The notes beneath the pieces are model-generated. The model worked only from the letters and a program-made list of their open reading frames with translations, ran no database searches and was not told the DNA's origin. DNA of 64,000 bases from Pictodentalium vernedei. Taxonomy: Eukaryota > Mollusca > Scaphopoda > Dentaliida > Dentaliidae. Where the stretch lies: contig CM062289.1 in assembly GCA_031216915.1 (NCBI GenBank), positions 20,500,520 through 20,564,519 on the forward strand. Reading direction: 5' to 3'. Position 1 is the first letter of the stretch. Each line of letters opens with the position of its first letter. Below, in pieces: positions 31,694 through 45,500 of this stretch. Position numbers and translations under genes: made by a program.

Positions 31694-31999
31694 CTTATAG
31701 CTTTTCTCATGAACCCTTCACAAAGCAAGATGGCATAGATTCAATCAACAGAGTGTGCAAGAACTTGTCAATTTTTATCAGTGTCAGATTTCATCTGTCA
31801 GAACAAGTTTGACCTCTTCAATGGAAAAAATTCTCTTCAATATGAACCAAAATAAAAATTTTCATTTCAGGAAAGTACACTGCAATTGTTCACAGGATGT
31901 TGTGTTTGGTAAAGGGTTATGATGAAAGACAAATGACATTTCCAAATACTCTCAATGAGTTGAAAACATAATTTTATACTGAAAATCCAAAGTCAAAAT
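31694..31999 (-). other. Probable 3' UTR of the minus-strand gene
   Basis: It lies directly downstream of the stop at 32,000 on the minus strand. AT-rich, no ORF. The nearest upstream sequence motif is the SINE at 31,331-31,683, which may mark its limit. Confidence 0.35.
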
Positions 32000-32103
32000 C
32001 TATGCTTCATTTTCTTCATTATCGGCACTGCTTTCACCAATTTCTTCTATCTTTTCAAGTATTGGTTTTACTTCCTCTTCTTTTCCTACTTCCTCTTCTG
32101 AGC
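32000..32103 (-). CDS. Terminal coding exon, acidic C-terminus, unidentified gene
   Basis: On the minus strand a pyrimidine-rich tract ends in a consensus acceptor (ACTATTCCAG) just above 32,103. The exon then reads open for 33 codons to a TAG at 32,000-32,002. It begins with the last two bases of a codon, so the preceding intron is phase 1. The residues are strongly acidic, with Glu runs in the first third (SEEEVGKEEEVKP) and an Asn/Glu-rich end (SSADNEENEA), as in a disordered acidic tail. The other two frames close early or look non-coding. The region below 32,000 would be the 3' UTR. I do not recognise the protein. Possible upstream exons lie at 44,151 and 34,637. Confidence 0.6.
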
Positions 32104-32207
32104 CTGGAATAGTGTAAAAGAAGAATGAATACATGTACCTAACAAATTAGCCATATCCAACAGCACAATATACAAATAGAGCAGTTGAGGAGAGTATTAT
32201 AACTGTT

Positions 32208-32604
32208 GGTGCCCCTCTACACCCCCACCCCCACCCCACCTCGGCACTTTTTTAAACCTCACCATTAGATTCCTGGTAAAAAATTACCCCTAGTAGACCC
32301 CTTTGAAGACCTATATCAGTGAGAAAAATGTTGGTCATAACTTTTGGTGCCCCTCTACACCCGCATCCCCACCCGATACTTTTTTAAACCCCACCATTAG
32401 ATTCCTGATAAAAATGTACCCCTAGTAGAAAAAAATTTTGGTCATAACTTGTGGTGCCCCCACACCCCCACCCTCACACACTTTTTTAAACCTGACGATG
32501 ACATCCGCCATAAAAAAGTACTCCTAGTAGACCCATTTTGGACACTCGGGGTGGCCCCATATTCATTTTTATAGTGGACAGACAGACAGACAGACATACA
32601 GACA
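32208..32604. repeat. C-rich minisatellite with GACA tract (copy B)
   Basis: Copy B equivalent of 180-577, with 6 bp less in the third C-rich block and one more GACA unit. Confidence 0.8.
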
Positions 32605-32929
32605 TTCTAAAATATAAAGAGATACATAAAAGGACACACGTGTATGAATAGTTTAATCAATATGACATGAGTGCCAGCATGGAAAGATAAAATGAGAGGC
32701 TGCAATCCTCAAGTTTTATCCTTCTACACCGGCACGAGTGCCATATCGATTAACCCATTCACATGCTTGTGTCATTCTGTGTTTATTACATGCCTCCATG
32801 TCTAAAAAAGCAATTATTAGAAGGACAATTCATTTGACAACTCATCCCCTGAGTTCCAATGTGTTCCATGTGCCAGTAGGCACATAGAACACATTGGAAC
32901 TCAGTGAAATTTTGATTCTATTTAAAAAT

Positions 32930-33376
32930 GGGGAGCGTGGTGGCTCAGTGGTAGACTGTTGGACTTCTATGGTAGAGGTCCCGAGTTTGATCCCTGTCTG
33001 GAATGATCTGCATTGTGTTCTTGGGCAAGGCACTTTATCCTGGTTACCTTCATGGGGGCACTTTGACACTATGTATAAGGGGTATACTTCAGATCACTGA
33101 ACTTAAGCAACGTCGAGCGTGGTTAGTAGTTGGATGGGTGACCATTTTAGCGAATGATTCACGTGCCCGCTGCACGTCGATGGAGCGCATGTTTTCAACC
33201 AATCTAACCCTGCCTGTGCCACGATTCAGAGTTACGATGTTGGAGAGCTGACAGCTGCTCGTCATTGCACGGTGGCTCTTGCCGGGTACTCAGGCTTTCT
33301 CCATCTGTAAAACTGTCACAGACATATGAAACCTGGCTGTTAATGTGTCATTAAACCCTAATAAAAAAAAAAAAAA
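32930..33376 (+). mobile_element. Chimeric tRNA/5S SINE (copy B)
   Basis: Same structure as 904-1,351, with one more A in the terminal run and a G at the start of the head (GGGAGCGTGG). Confidence 0.8.
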
Positions 33377-34266
33377 TAAGGCGTACTGCACATCGATGGT
33401 GTACATGTCTTCAACCACTATAACCCTGCTTGAGCGGAGCTTGAACAGAGTTAGAATGTTGAGGAGCTGACAGTTGCTCGTCGATGCTCGGTAGTTCTCT
33501 CCGGGTACTCTGGCTTCCTCCACCTGCAAAACTATCATGGACATGATCAGCCATTGTACATAAGTATGTGACCGTAAACACCAATAAATAAATAATTTCT
33601 TAGTACCTTGTCAGTTAGAATGTTGAGGAGCTGACAGTTGCTGGTCAGTGCTTGGTGGTTCGCTCCGGGTACTCAGGCTTCCTCCACCCGTAAAACAGTC
33701 ACGGTCACGATTAGCTATTGTGCATAAGAATGTGACCTTAAACACTAATAAATAAATATATATAATATATAATTTAGTCAATGATTTCCATTCTGCACAT
33801 ATTTGTGGAACAGATTTTCATTTTCCACATGGTTTAGGGTTGCTGTTGTTGGGGATTTCATAGATAATAAAAATATATTCTGTTCCAGAGTTATTCTCCT
33901 TGAACTTGTACAGAATTGTAAATTTTATTATTTTGAGACATGAAGTTGGGTTCATGAAGGTTTATGATAAAGCAGGCTTATTAGTGTCCTATGGATACAT
34001 TTAGTGGGATGCTGTATTGTGGACATTTAGTGGTGAATGAATTAGGGGGTGAGCATAAATAGCGATGAGGCACATGGGCATAGCCATCCTTGGCATTATT
34101 CTAGATCAATTCTTGGAGGACAATTTATGTTTCAAAGTATTAAAGATGCAATGCATTTTTAACCCTTAGGGGCCTAATTCCGACTTTGATAACTTGTTAA
34201 TGCAAAGGAACAGGTGCCCCAACATGCATTGTTTGGATAAACTCAAAACTTGTTTTCTTAGTACCT

Positions 34267-34625
34267 GGGACTCAGCCTGGTGGCTCAGTGGTAGACTGTT
34301 GGACTTCTATGCTAGAGGTCCCGAGTTCGATCCCCATCTGGGATGACCTGTGTTTTGTCCTTGGGCAAGGCACTTTATGCTGGTTGCCTACATGGGGGCA
34401 CACTGGTGCCCTGTACTAAGGCGTACTGCATGTCAATGGTTCACGTCTTAAACCGCTGTAAACCTGCTTGAGCGGAGCTTGAACAGAGTTAGAATGTTGA
34501 GCTGACAGATGTTTGTCGATACTTGGTGGTTCTCTCTGGCTTCCTACATCTGTAAAACTGTCACAGTCTCGATTAGCCATTGTGCATAAGTATGTGGCCT
34601 TAAATACCAATAAATAAATAAATAA
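34267..34625 (+). mobile_element. tRNA-derived SINE with 13-bp TSD (copy B)
   Basis: Same insertion as 2,239-2,596, with TSDs at 34,254-34,266 and 34,626-34,638 and one extra C near its start. Confidence 0.93.
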
Positions 34626-34636
34626 TTTCTTAGTAC

Positions 34637-34671
34637 CTTGTCAGTTGTTTCTTGGAAAGTCTTGGCTGCCT
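34637..34671 (-). CDS. Candidate 35-nt internal exon (copy B)
   Basis: Copy B equivalent of 2,608-2,642 with both splice signals and the same 11 codons. It lies just right of a SINE at 34,267-34,625. Confidence 0.33.
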
Positions 34672-35209
34672 CTGTAAGCAGCAAAATCTTTATACTAGAA
34701 ACAACTGCAAAGCCACAGGAGATAGAGTTTCAAAGTATAGGGAAATGTATAAAAATCTCCAGACCCCAAAGGGTTAAACACCAAGTAATAAATATTCACC
34801 AGTCAAGTTTATATAATAGTCCCAAAAGTTTGTCAAGTCTGACTGGCAAACATCCGAGATTAGGAAATTAATTTATTGAATTATTGAAAAACTTTGTTAT
34901 TTTGAAGTGTTCACTTTATACCTTTGAGGTTGTTATGCAATTTGGAATAAATGGGGCAGTTATGGTCCATGGTTGGTCAAAATTATAATTATTTTCAGGA
35001 TTTCAGCACAAGAACAAGTAGGCCATTAGTGTCCCATCGACAAATTCAATTTTGTTTAGTTTTTGTGTCCAAAACATGGCTTATGACATGTCACTGGAAT
35101 GAGCTCATCATGACAAAAATAAAAATGTTTATTTTATACCAAAACAAAAAGATTTCTTGTTTCTCTGGCAATTTTCCCTCAATTTTACGATGAGGGAGGG
35201 AGGGTTTTT

Positions 35210-38200
35210 AGCGCACCGAAGGGAGCTCAACTTATCACTTGCCGTCCGACGTCGTCCGTCGTAGTGACCATTTTTCAAACGACTTCTCCTCTGAAACCAC
35301 TGGTCTGATTTTTACGAAACTTCATGTGGATGTTCATTACTATATGGCAATTCATGTTTGTTCAAATGAAATGGCCACATCCCTTGGGGGCTCTGTATGG
35401 GGCATAACTCTGATAGCACCGAATGAATTATAGAAAAATTATTAAAAAATCTTCTTCTCCAGAACCAGTGGGCAGAATCTTTTGATACTTGGTATGCAGC
35501 ATCTTGGTATGGGTCGGATTCAAGTTTGTTCAAATCGAGTCCCTTGATCAATATTGGGGCTCCCTATAGGGGCATGAATTTTTCCTTAGTGCAATTTAAG
35601 GAAAAATCTTCTTCTGCAGAACCAATGGGCAGGATCTTTTGATATTTGGTATACAGCATTTCGGTATGGGTCTGATTCAAGTTTGTTCAAATTGAGTCCC
35701 TCGATCAATATTGGGGCTCACTAAAGGGGTGTGAATTTTTACTCAGTGCAATTTAAGAAAATTTCTTTAAAAATCTTCTTTTCCGGAACCGATGGGCAGA
35801 ATCTGTTGATATTTGGTATACAGCATCTTGGTATGGGTCTGATTCAAGTTTGTTCAAATTGAATCCCCCGTTCAATATTGGGGATCACTATGGGGGTGTG
35901 AATTTTCACTTAGTGCAATTTAAGAAAAAATCTTTAACAATCTTCTTCACCAGAACCAGTGGGCAGAATCTTTAGATATTTGGTATGCAGCATCTTGGTA
36001 TGGGTTGGATTCAGGTTTGTTCAAATTGAGTCTTTTGATCAATATTGGGGCTCACTATGGGGGCGTGAATTTTTACTTAGTACAGTTCAAGAAAAATGCA
36101 TTAAAAATCTTCTCCAGAACCAGTGGGCAAAATCTTTTGATATTTGGTATGCAGGATGCTAGTATGGGTCTGATTCAAGTTTGTTTAAATTGAGTCCTCC
36201 CCCTCCCCCACCACCGCGGTCAATATTTGGGCTCAATATGGGGGCATGAATTTTTATTTTGTGCAATTCAAGTCTAATTCTTTAAAACTCTTCTCCAGAA
36301 CCAGCATGCAGAGTCTTTTGATATTTGGTATACGGCATTCTAGTATGGGCTTGATTCAAGTTTGTACAAATTGAGACCCTTTGTTCATATTAAGGCTCAT
36401 CATGGGAATTTGAATTTCAACTTGGTGAAATTTACAATTTTTTAAACGACTTCTCCTCTGAAACCACTGGTCCGATTTTCACGAAACTTCATGTAGGTGT
36501 TCATTACTATATGGCAATTCAGGTTTGTTCAAATGAAATGGCCACGTCCCTTGGAGGCTCTGTATGGGACATAACTCTGATAGCACCGCATGAATTATAG
36601 AAAAATTATTTAAAAATCTTCTTCTCCAGAACCAGTGGGCAGAATCTTTTGATACTTGGTATGCAGCATCTTGGTATGGGTCTGATTCAAGTTTGTTCAA
36701 ATCGAGTCCCTCAACCAATATTGGGGCTCACTATGGGGGCGTGAATTTTTACTTAGTGCAATTTAAGAAAAAAAAATTCAAAATCTTCTTCTCCAGAACC
36801 ATTGGGCAGGATCTTTTCGTATTTGGTATACAGCATCTTGGTATGGGTTTGATTCAAGTTTGTTCAAATTGATTCCCTTGATCAATATTGGGGCTCACTA
36901 AAGGGGTGTGAATTTTTACTTAGTGCAATTTAAGAAAATGTCTTTAAAAATCTTCTTTTCCAGAACCGATGGGCAGAATCTTTTGATATTTGGTATACGG
37001 CATCTTGGTATGGGTCTGATTCAAGTTTGTTCAAATTGAATCCCCCATTCAATATTGGGGATCACTATGGGGTGTGAATCTTGCATATTTCAGAACCATC
37101 TTCAAACAGGCTTAACAAGTTTGTTGAATTCATAACCCCAGGGTCCTTATTTGAACTCTCTATAGGAACCCAAAAGGTAAAATTTGTGCAATATGACATG
37201 TATTATCTGAACAGTTCCTTCTCATAAACCAGCCGTGACAGAGACTTCATATTTGGTAAGCACCTTCCTTTTGAGATGCAGACTTACATTTGTTCAAGAA
37301 AATTTTGTTGGGCAATAATTGTTTTTGTTCTTTGGGGAGGAGGGGAAAAATTGGTTCTGTTTTTAGCTCACCGACGGGAGGTCAACTTATCACTTGTCGT
37401 CCGTCTGTCCGTCGTGAACATTTTTCAAACGACTTCTCCTCTGAAACCACTCGTCCGGTTTTCACGAAACTTCATCTGAATGTTCATTACTATATGGTAA
37501 TTCAAGTTTGTTCAAACGAAATGGCCACGTCCATTTGGGGCTCCGTATGAGGCATAACTCTGATAGCACCATATGAATTTTAGAAAAATTATTAAAAATT
37601 CTTCTCCCAAACCAGTGGGCAGAATCTTTTGATATGTGGTATTCATCATCTTGGTATGGATCTGATTCAGGTTTGTTCAAATCAAGTCCCTCAGCCAATA
37701 TGGGGACATGAATTTTTACTTAGTGCAATATGAGAAAAATTCTTTAAAAATCTTCTCCAAATTAAAACCAATGACCAGAATCTTTCGATATGTGGTATGC
37801 AGCATCTTGGTATGGGTCTGATTCAAGTTTGTTCAAATCGAGTCTCTCGATCAATATTGGGGCTCCCTATGAGGGCTGTGCATTTTCACTTAGTGCAATT
37901 TAAGAAAAAATTCTTTAAAAATCTTCTCCAGATTGAGTCAGTCGATCAATATTGGGGCTCCCTATGGGGGCGTGAATTTTTACTTGGTACAATTTAAGAA
38001 AAATTATTCAAAAATTTTTTTCTCCAGAACCAATGGGCAGAATCTTTCGATATTTGGTATGCAGCAACGTGGTATGAGTCTGATTCAAGTTTGTTCAAAT
38101 CGAGTTCCTCGATCAATATTGGGGCTGCCTGTGGGGGCGTGGATTTTTACTTGGTGCAATTTTAAGAAAAAAATCTTCAAAAATTCTCTTCTCTAGAACC

Positions 38201-38709
38201 AGTGGTCAGAATCTTTTGATATTTGGTATGCAGCATCTTGGTATGGGTCTGATTCATGTTTGTTCAAATCGAGTCCCTCGATCAATATTGGGGCTCCCCA
38301 TGGGCCGTGAATTTTCACTTAGTGCAATTTAAGAAAAAATTCTTTAAAAATCTTCTCTCCCGAACCAGTGGGCAAAATCTTTTAATATTTGGTATGTAGC
38401 ATCTTAGTAAGGTTCTGATCCAAGTTTGTTCAAATTGAGTCCCTCGATCAATATTGGGCCTCACTATGGGGGCGTGAATGTTTACTTTGTGCAATTCAAA
38501 GAAAATTCTTTAAAAATCTTCTTCAGAACCATCATGCAGAATGTTTTGATATTTGATCAGCAGCATTGTCCCATTCAGACCTGTTGATGTTTTAGCTCCA
38601 CAGAGAGTATAGATTTACTCTGTAGAACCTTAAGAATAGCTTTTGATAAAATTTGTGTCTTAACAGTATGGAACATTCGTTGAGCGCCTAAGGCCACCAG
38701 GGCCTCTTG
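35210..38709 (-). mobile_element. GCTCAC-type element with ~166-bp tandem core (copy B)
   Basis: Copy B equivalent of 3,181-6,680, with few substitutions and no unit gain or loss (offset 32,029 at both ends). Confidence 0.75.
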
Positions 38710-40196
38710 TTTTTTGTCAATGTACAAAACAACCCTGAAAATGAATTGATAAATTTAACTCCTTACACTATGGTGTAGAAAAAATTTAAAAAAGCAGTGA
38801 ATATTTCACATAATTTGGACTAAAAATTGAACCAACTATATCATGTTTGACATACCTCCCTGAGGTATAGTTGGTAAAATTTACAACTGCAGTATAAAAA
38901 CTTTTCACTGCTGAAAACAGACAGAATTGTGCAAGGAGATAAATTAAAAATTCCTACTATTTTCAAGACTTTTCTGGCTTAACCCTTTACCCAATGTAAC
39001 CGCAAAAAACAGCCAACGCTGTTCACAAAAATGAACATCCAATTTTATTTTTTTCACTTTTTGTCTCCAAAATATAGGTTATGACCCCTCATTGGAATGA
39101 GCTCAATGGGCTCGTTCCAATGAGGGGTCATAAGCTATGTTTTTGCCACAAAAAATGAAAAAATTAGTTCAAGAATTTTATTTGCATGTGTCGTCTGCTT
39201 TTCATGTTGGGTGAAGGGTTAACAAAAAAGCCTCTCTCACTCATTGTAAAATTGAGGGAAAATTCCCTGAGAAACCAGAATATTTTTCAATATCAGCCCT
39301 GGAAGTAACCCACAAATGGCCGTTTAGGTTAAGTGTGGGTTATTATCTGCAGGTTACAACAAAGAAATACAACATGTTAAGGCTTAAAAAAGTTAAAAAT
39401 CTGTTTCTCAGACCCTCCTGCATGGTCCTTTTGGCTACCGCATGCTCTCTTTTTATAACCAATGCAAACTTCAAAAAATAAAAATTAAATGATTTGTGTC
39501 TGATATTTTACCCAAGTTAATAAAATGGATAAATTTGTCCCTTGAGTGCTCCAAGGCTTTGCAGTGCTTTAGCATTCCAAACTTTCTTGCACTCAAGGGA
39601 CGAAATACACCACCACCCATGCTGTTCTGGACTGTAGATTATGAGGCCAAAGACATAAAATAACCAAGAGCATGAGCTTTTGATGGCAAAGAAATAACTA
39701 CAGAAAATAAAAAATAAAATAAAAAAATGCCCGCCCACATTCAATTTTACAAATAATGGCCTGAGAAACAGAAAATTTACTTTATAAGGCATAAACATTC
39801 TTAAATTACTAATCGCACATGTTTTACCAGAAAGACTTAATAGTCTTTTGGAACTATCCCACCTCAAAGGTTGAGTTTTGCATCCACGTACAAACAGAAT
39901 GATAAAAGAATTTCTGCCAAAATAATAGCAACAAATAATGTTTGATCTCGCTTCCACAAGATTGCATGTTAGTTGTTGATATTTATATAGGTAGGAATCC
40001 TGTTAAGACGTAAAACGGCATGACTGGCATAGTCAGAACAGAGAGGGCTGAGAAGCTTCACAACACCATTTTTCCTATGGGTTACCACCATGCTATATAG
40101 CATAACCTGCCAACTGGTTACAATATAAGCCCTTTATTTCCTGGCTTGAATAGGCCAAGGAATTTGTGCAAATGACATCTTCTGGCCATCTTGGAT

Positions 40197-40821
40197 TATT
40201 TATTTATTTATATTTATTTATTGGTGTTTAACCCTTTACCCAACGCAGACGATATCAAAATTTATTATTTTAAATATAATTTTTTCAAATGTTTCAAAAA
40301 ATTTCAACAAAACCATATCATGTGACCCCTCGTTGGAACGAGCTTGACGAGCTCGTTCAAACGAGGGGTCACATGATTTGGTTTTGTTGAAATGTTTTGA
40401 AAAATAGTATTTTTTCAACTGCTGAATTTGCATATTACGTGGGCGGATGCGGCTGATTAATTGGGTAAAGGGTTAAGGTCACATATTTATGCACAATGGC
40501 TAATCATGACCATGACAGTTTTACGGGTGGAGGAAGCCGGAGTACCCGGAGAGAACCACTGAGCGACGGCGAACAACTGTCAGCTCCCCAACATACCAAC
40601 TCTACACAAGCAGGGTTAGCATTGGTTGAAGACAGGTGCACCAACGACGTGCAGTACGCCTTAGTAGTAATAGTACACAATGCCACTGTGCCCCCACGTG
40701 GGCAATGGGGGGTGAAGTGTCTTGCCCAAGGACACAACGTGGTTGCCACAGGTGGGATTCGAACCGAGGACCTCTCGGCTTGCAGCCTGCACCTCTACCT
40801 ACTGAGCCACCGCGTCCCCAT
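40197..40821 (-). mobile_element. tRNA-derived SINE interrupted by a MITE (copy B)
   Basis: Same nested insertion as 8,168-8,792; the MITE lies at 40,232-40,472. Confidence 0.92.
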
Positions 40822-41459
40822 GCCATCTTAGATAAAGAGTAAGATGAAAGAATTTAAGAAAACTACTCTTCCTCATGTCTTTTTAAAACAATACTACAAG
40901 TAGATTGTATTGTGTACAAAATGTCCATATCAGACCTCTCAATTGAGATTCCTATGTTATAACTGCAACTGTAGACCAATAGGAAATGTCCATATTCTGC
41001 CTAAAAAAAGTTAAAAATCTGTTTCTCAGGTCCTCCCGCATGGTCATTTTGGCTGCCGAGTGCTCTCTTTTTAAAACCAATGCAAACTTTAAAAAAATTA
41101 AAATTAAATGGTTCATTTCCGATATTTTACCAAAGTTAATAAAATTGACGAATTTGTCTCTTGAGTGCAACAAGGCTTTGCAATGCCTTGGCATTGCAAA
41201 GCCTTCTTGCACTCAAGGGACAAATACACCATCACCCATGCTATTCTGTAGATTATGAGGCCTAATACAAAAAACAAACGAAGAACATGAACTTTTGATG
41301 GAAAGAATTAATTACAAAAATAAATAAAATAAAAAAATGCCCACCCATGTGCAATTTTACGAAAAATGGCCTGAGAAACAGAGGATCTACTTTGTGGGGG
41401 CCTTATATAGATTTTTGGTAATTATACATCTTGTCATTTCTAAATGTTTCTCATTGCAG

Positions 41460-41558
41460 GTTCCATATAATGAGTTTTCCCAGTTGCATACTGTTGTGAA
41501 GAAAGTCATGTACCTTCAGAAGCAGATTAACTTGGCTATTTCAGCTGATAAGAGCTGA
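41460..41558 (+). CDS. Terminal coding exon (copy B)
   Basis: Identical at the protein level to 9,431-9,529, with the same acceptor and stop. In the tandem layout it could be the real end of a gene whose other exons lie in copy A, or a second remnant. Confidence 0.55.
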   Translation, partial: VPYNEFSQLHTVVKKVMYLQKQINLAISADKS

Positions 41559-44150
41559 TCCATAATGTTTGTTAGAAATACTACGAATAGTACTTTAGAG
41601 GCGACAATATATCCCCACTCAGTGGAACATATAACCATGCTTGTGACATCATAATATGCCTACTGGGAGCACAGTGACTTTGGTTAGAGCAATGAACTTC
41701 AAACTGAATGTTGACAATTTGATACTGACCAACAGTAACTGTGTTGTGTCCTTGGGAAAGACATGTAATCCTGATTACCGACATGAGAGCATGACGGTGA
41801 CACTGTGAACTAAGGCGTACTGCACGTCACATGGTGCACTTGTCTACCACCAATATGCTACCCCTGCATGTGCTGAGTTGGTATATTTGGGAATCTTATA
41901 GTTGCTGCTGCTCAGTGATTCTCTCCGGGTACTCTGGCTTCCTCCACCTGTAAAACTGTTTAACACAGTGTAAGCCTGGCTGTAGTTAAAACCTCAATAA
42001 AACGAAACAAACAAAAATATGACAACTAACAGGAATCATCATTGACATATGGCCATTTGATGTTGATATGGCACTGCACTCTGATAAATAAATAACAGGC
42101 ATCACCGTGACAGTGTGTGTGATGCCCATCATGCACTGCATGACATCACTTCCCAACCTACAAAAATGGCATTGTATGTGCTTTATATGTTACTGATGTT
42201 TGACAAACTATTTTTTTCGAAAGTCCCAAGTGCTTTCATTTCTGATTAGCAGTTAACTGCTGTGTCAGTTTAACCCTTTACCTAACGAATCGCCTGCATC
42301 CACCCGCGTAATTTGCAAATTGAGCTGTTGAAAAAAATTTTTTTTTAAATATTTCAACAAAACCATATCATGTGACTCCTCATTGGAACGAGCTCATCGA
42401 GCTCGTTCCAACGAGGGGACACATGATATGGTTTTGTTGAAATTTTTTTAAAAATAGCAATTAAAATAATAAATTTTGATATCGTCTGCGTTGGGTAAGG
42501 GGTTAACTCTTAACCCACTGAGTATTTTCAAGAAATTTTTCATCAAATCTAGTCATGGCTGCTATGAAAAATTCTTGTAAATGTAGCTTGAGAAATCATT
42601 GGGGAAAAAATCCCTTCAAATTACAAGGTGAAGATTGGATTAAATGTGCCCAAATTATACATTTCTCAATATCAAGAGAAATACTGTCCTGGGTAGAAAT
42701 ATCCTCCAGCAGCCCAAAACCCTTTACCAAACATAACAGCCCAAAACAGCCATTGCTATTCACCATTCAAATTTTATTCTTTTATCATTTTTTGTCTCAA
42801 AAACATAGATTTTGACTCCTCTTTGGAACAAGTACATATAAGGCCTCACAAAGTAGATCTTTGTTTCTCAGGCCTTTTTGTGTAAAATTTCATGTGGGCT
42901 GCTGGTTTTTTATTTTATTTTTTATTTTTATAATTACTGCTTTGACAAAAAAAAAGTTTATGTTCTTGGTTTTTTTTTATGTCTTTGCCTCATAATCTAC
43001 AGAATAGCATGGGTGGTCATGTATTTAGTCCCTTGAGTGCATTGCAAGAAGGCTAAAGCATTGCAAAGCCTTTTTACACTGAAGGGCAAATTTGGCATTT
43101 TTATTAACTTGGGTAAAATATCAGACATAAACCATTTAATTTTTATTTTTTTAAAAATTTGCATTGGTTATAAAAAGAGAGCATGTGGCATCCAAAAGGA
43201 CCATGCAGGAAGGGCCTGAGAAACAGATTTTTGACTTTTTCTTATTCCAAACTTTTTATTAAAAGTGTTATCAGCTGTTCAGGTTGGACTAATGATTAAA
43301 CTAATAATCTTTATGGGTGTGCAGGGCATTGTGGTAACCGGTTCTCGTCAGATCACCGAAGTTAAGCAACATCGAGCCCAGTTAGTCCTTGGATGGGTGA
43401 CCGTCTGAGCGATCGATTCGGAACCACTTTGTTTACTTAGAAACTGTTACTCGTCAGACACAACTGAGAAAACTGGTGTTATACAGTGGAGTGGTTTGAA
43501 GCCGAGTTTTTGAATAACGAGAAATTAATGACAGCAGTGAGAGAGAATTTTGTGGAGGAAGGGAAGAAAGAAGAGAGTTGTACAAGAAATTCAATGCAAA
43601 TTTAAGATTCAGAGTCAAAAGCAGAGATTCATCAGAAATAGTTGAGCTATCCAAACATTGCGGCTTCCTCAGTTTAGATGCCTATTCAGATAGCTGAACT
43701 AGGAGAAGGGGAAAAAACATATGATTTTGCAAAAAGAATGAGAAACAATAACACTGTTAAAAAACAAATCTGAGAAAATTTTGTGGTGATTTGTGTTGGT
43801 TTAAAAAATAATGAGGTTATAACTTGGTTAGTTTAACCCTTTACCCAACGCAGACGATATCAAAATTTATTATTTTAAATATTATTTTTTTTAATTTTTC
43901 AAAAAATTTCAACAAAACCATATTATGTGACCCCTCGTTGGAATGAGCTCGTCGAGCTCGTTCCAACGAGAGGTCACATGATATGGTTTTGTTGAAATTT
44001 TTTGAAAAATAATATTTTTTCAACTGCTGAATTTGCATATTACGCGAGCGGATGTGGGCAATTCATTAGGTAAAGGGTTAATTTTAACCAAGATATCAGC
44101 CTTCAGTAGTTTTTACATCAGCCATCGCAGGCAGGGTAATATGAACTTAC

Positions 44151-44194
44151 CTCGACCTGATTACTTGGTCAACGTGAAAGTTATCAAGTAATGC
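44151..44194 (-). CDS. Candidate internal exon, copy B, one base longer
   Basis: Equivalent of 12,122-12,164 with the same donor and acceptor but 44 nt because of one inserted base (GATTACTT versus GATTCTT on the plus strand). The last codons are shifted and two bases are left over instead of one, which breaks the phase match with the exon at 34,637-34,671. Confidence 0.28.
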
Positions 44195-44546
44195 CTAAAA
44201 AAGTTAGAAATTTATTTCTCAGGCCCTCCCACATGGTTCTTTTGGCTACCTCATACTTTTGTTTTAATGTCCACATTTGGCCTGAAAAAGTTAAATATCT
44301 GTTTCTCATGCCCTCCCACATGGTCATTTTGGCTGCCGCATACTCGATTTATTTTACCAATGCAAACTTGAAAAGTTAAAAATTAAATGGTTTATGTCTG
44401 ATATTTTACCCAAGTTAATAAAATTGATAAATTTGTCCCTTGAGTACAACAAGGCTTTGCAATGCTTAAGCATTGCAAAGCCTTCTTGCACTCAAGAGAT
44501 GAAATGCATCACCATCCATTCAGTTGTGTAGATTATGAGGCTTTAA

Positions 44547-45500
44547 GGGCCTATATAAGTAATGAAATTTTGTTTATTTGAAAATTCTCACCTCTGATAT
44601 TCCTTCAATTCAAATTAAATATACACAAAATGTACATCAAAGTGAAGGTTGGGAAGTATAGAACACAAAACATGTGTAATCAACTCACAGAGTCGACTGT
44701 AGGCACCACTGGTTCCTGGAAGTCTGCTGCCTATTCGTACCAGAACTGATAATTTGATAATATTTCCTGAAAACAACTTGTGGCCAAAGGTGCTTTACAT
44801 ATCCAAGAACAAAGCTAGGGGATCAAACTCCTTCAAAACACTGCGACAGAGCTACATGAGGGTAAATTCCAAAGCCTTTGCTTTTGTTTATGTTTGAATA
44901 TACTTTCGATTTCCGGTCGACGTCATCGGACGGAAAAAGCATGTAAAAACATCGCCGTCTAAAATCAAATAATGAAAAAGATCGCCTTCATACAGTATAC
45001 TGTTATTAGATAGAGATTGCACAGTTGCCATATTCAATGCAAGGTGTCATGATACCTGTTGAAATTTCTCAGAATTACGATTTTGTTTTTCGATTGAAAT
45101 TCATGGTATCGAGTGATTTGCACGTGTCTGTCGAGCATGGAAACCATCTTCAATAAAAAATGCAGACAGTTTTGTCCTTTTCTAAAATGCAGTCATATCA
45201 CTGCACTCGAAAGTGTTTTGAATGCCTAGCTTTGTTATTGAATATCTGAAGCACATTCGGCCACGAGTTGTTCTTGCAAAATATTATTTTATTATCAGTT
45301 CTGGTACGAATACGATAGCAGACTTCCAGGAACCAGTGATGCCTGCTGTCAACTCTATGAGTTGATTACATATGTGTGTCATGTTCTATGCATCCCAACC
45401 TTCATTTTGATGTATAATTTGTGTATATTTAATCTGAATTTAAGAAATATGAGAGGTGAGAATTTCAAAATAAACAACACTTCATTACCTATATAGGCCC
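44547..45500. mobile_element. TTAA-flanked element with ~210-bp inverted repeats (copy B)
   Basis: Same insertion as 12,517-13,468, 954 bp, with small indels in the left arm (GATAATATTTCC versus GATATTTCC). Confidence 0.88.

Larger units (their letters stand above)
1..32028. repeat. Copy A of a ~32-kb repeated unit
   Basis: Positions 1 to about 25,407 reappear in the same order and orientation from 32,029 to the window end. The offset is 32,028 at the left edge and drifts by small indels (32,026 at 0.8 kb, 32,029 at 2.4-12 kb, 32,031 at 14-16 kb, 31,967 at 18.6 kb, 32,071 at 19.3-21 kb, 31,752 at 24.3 kb). Position 1 is already inside the repeat, so its left boundary is outside the window. 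The junction between copies must lie between 25,407 and 32,028, or the unit is part of a longer array. Confidence 0.97.
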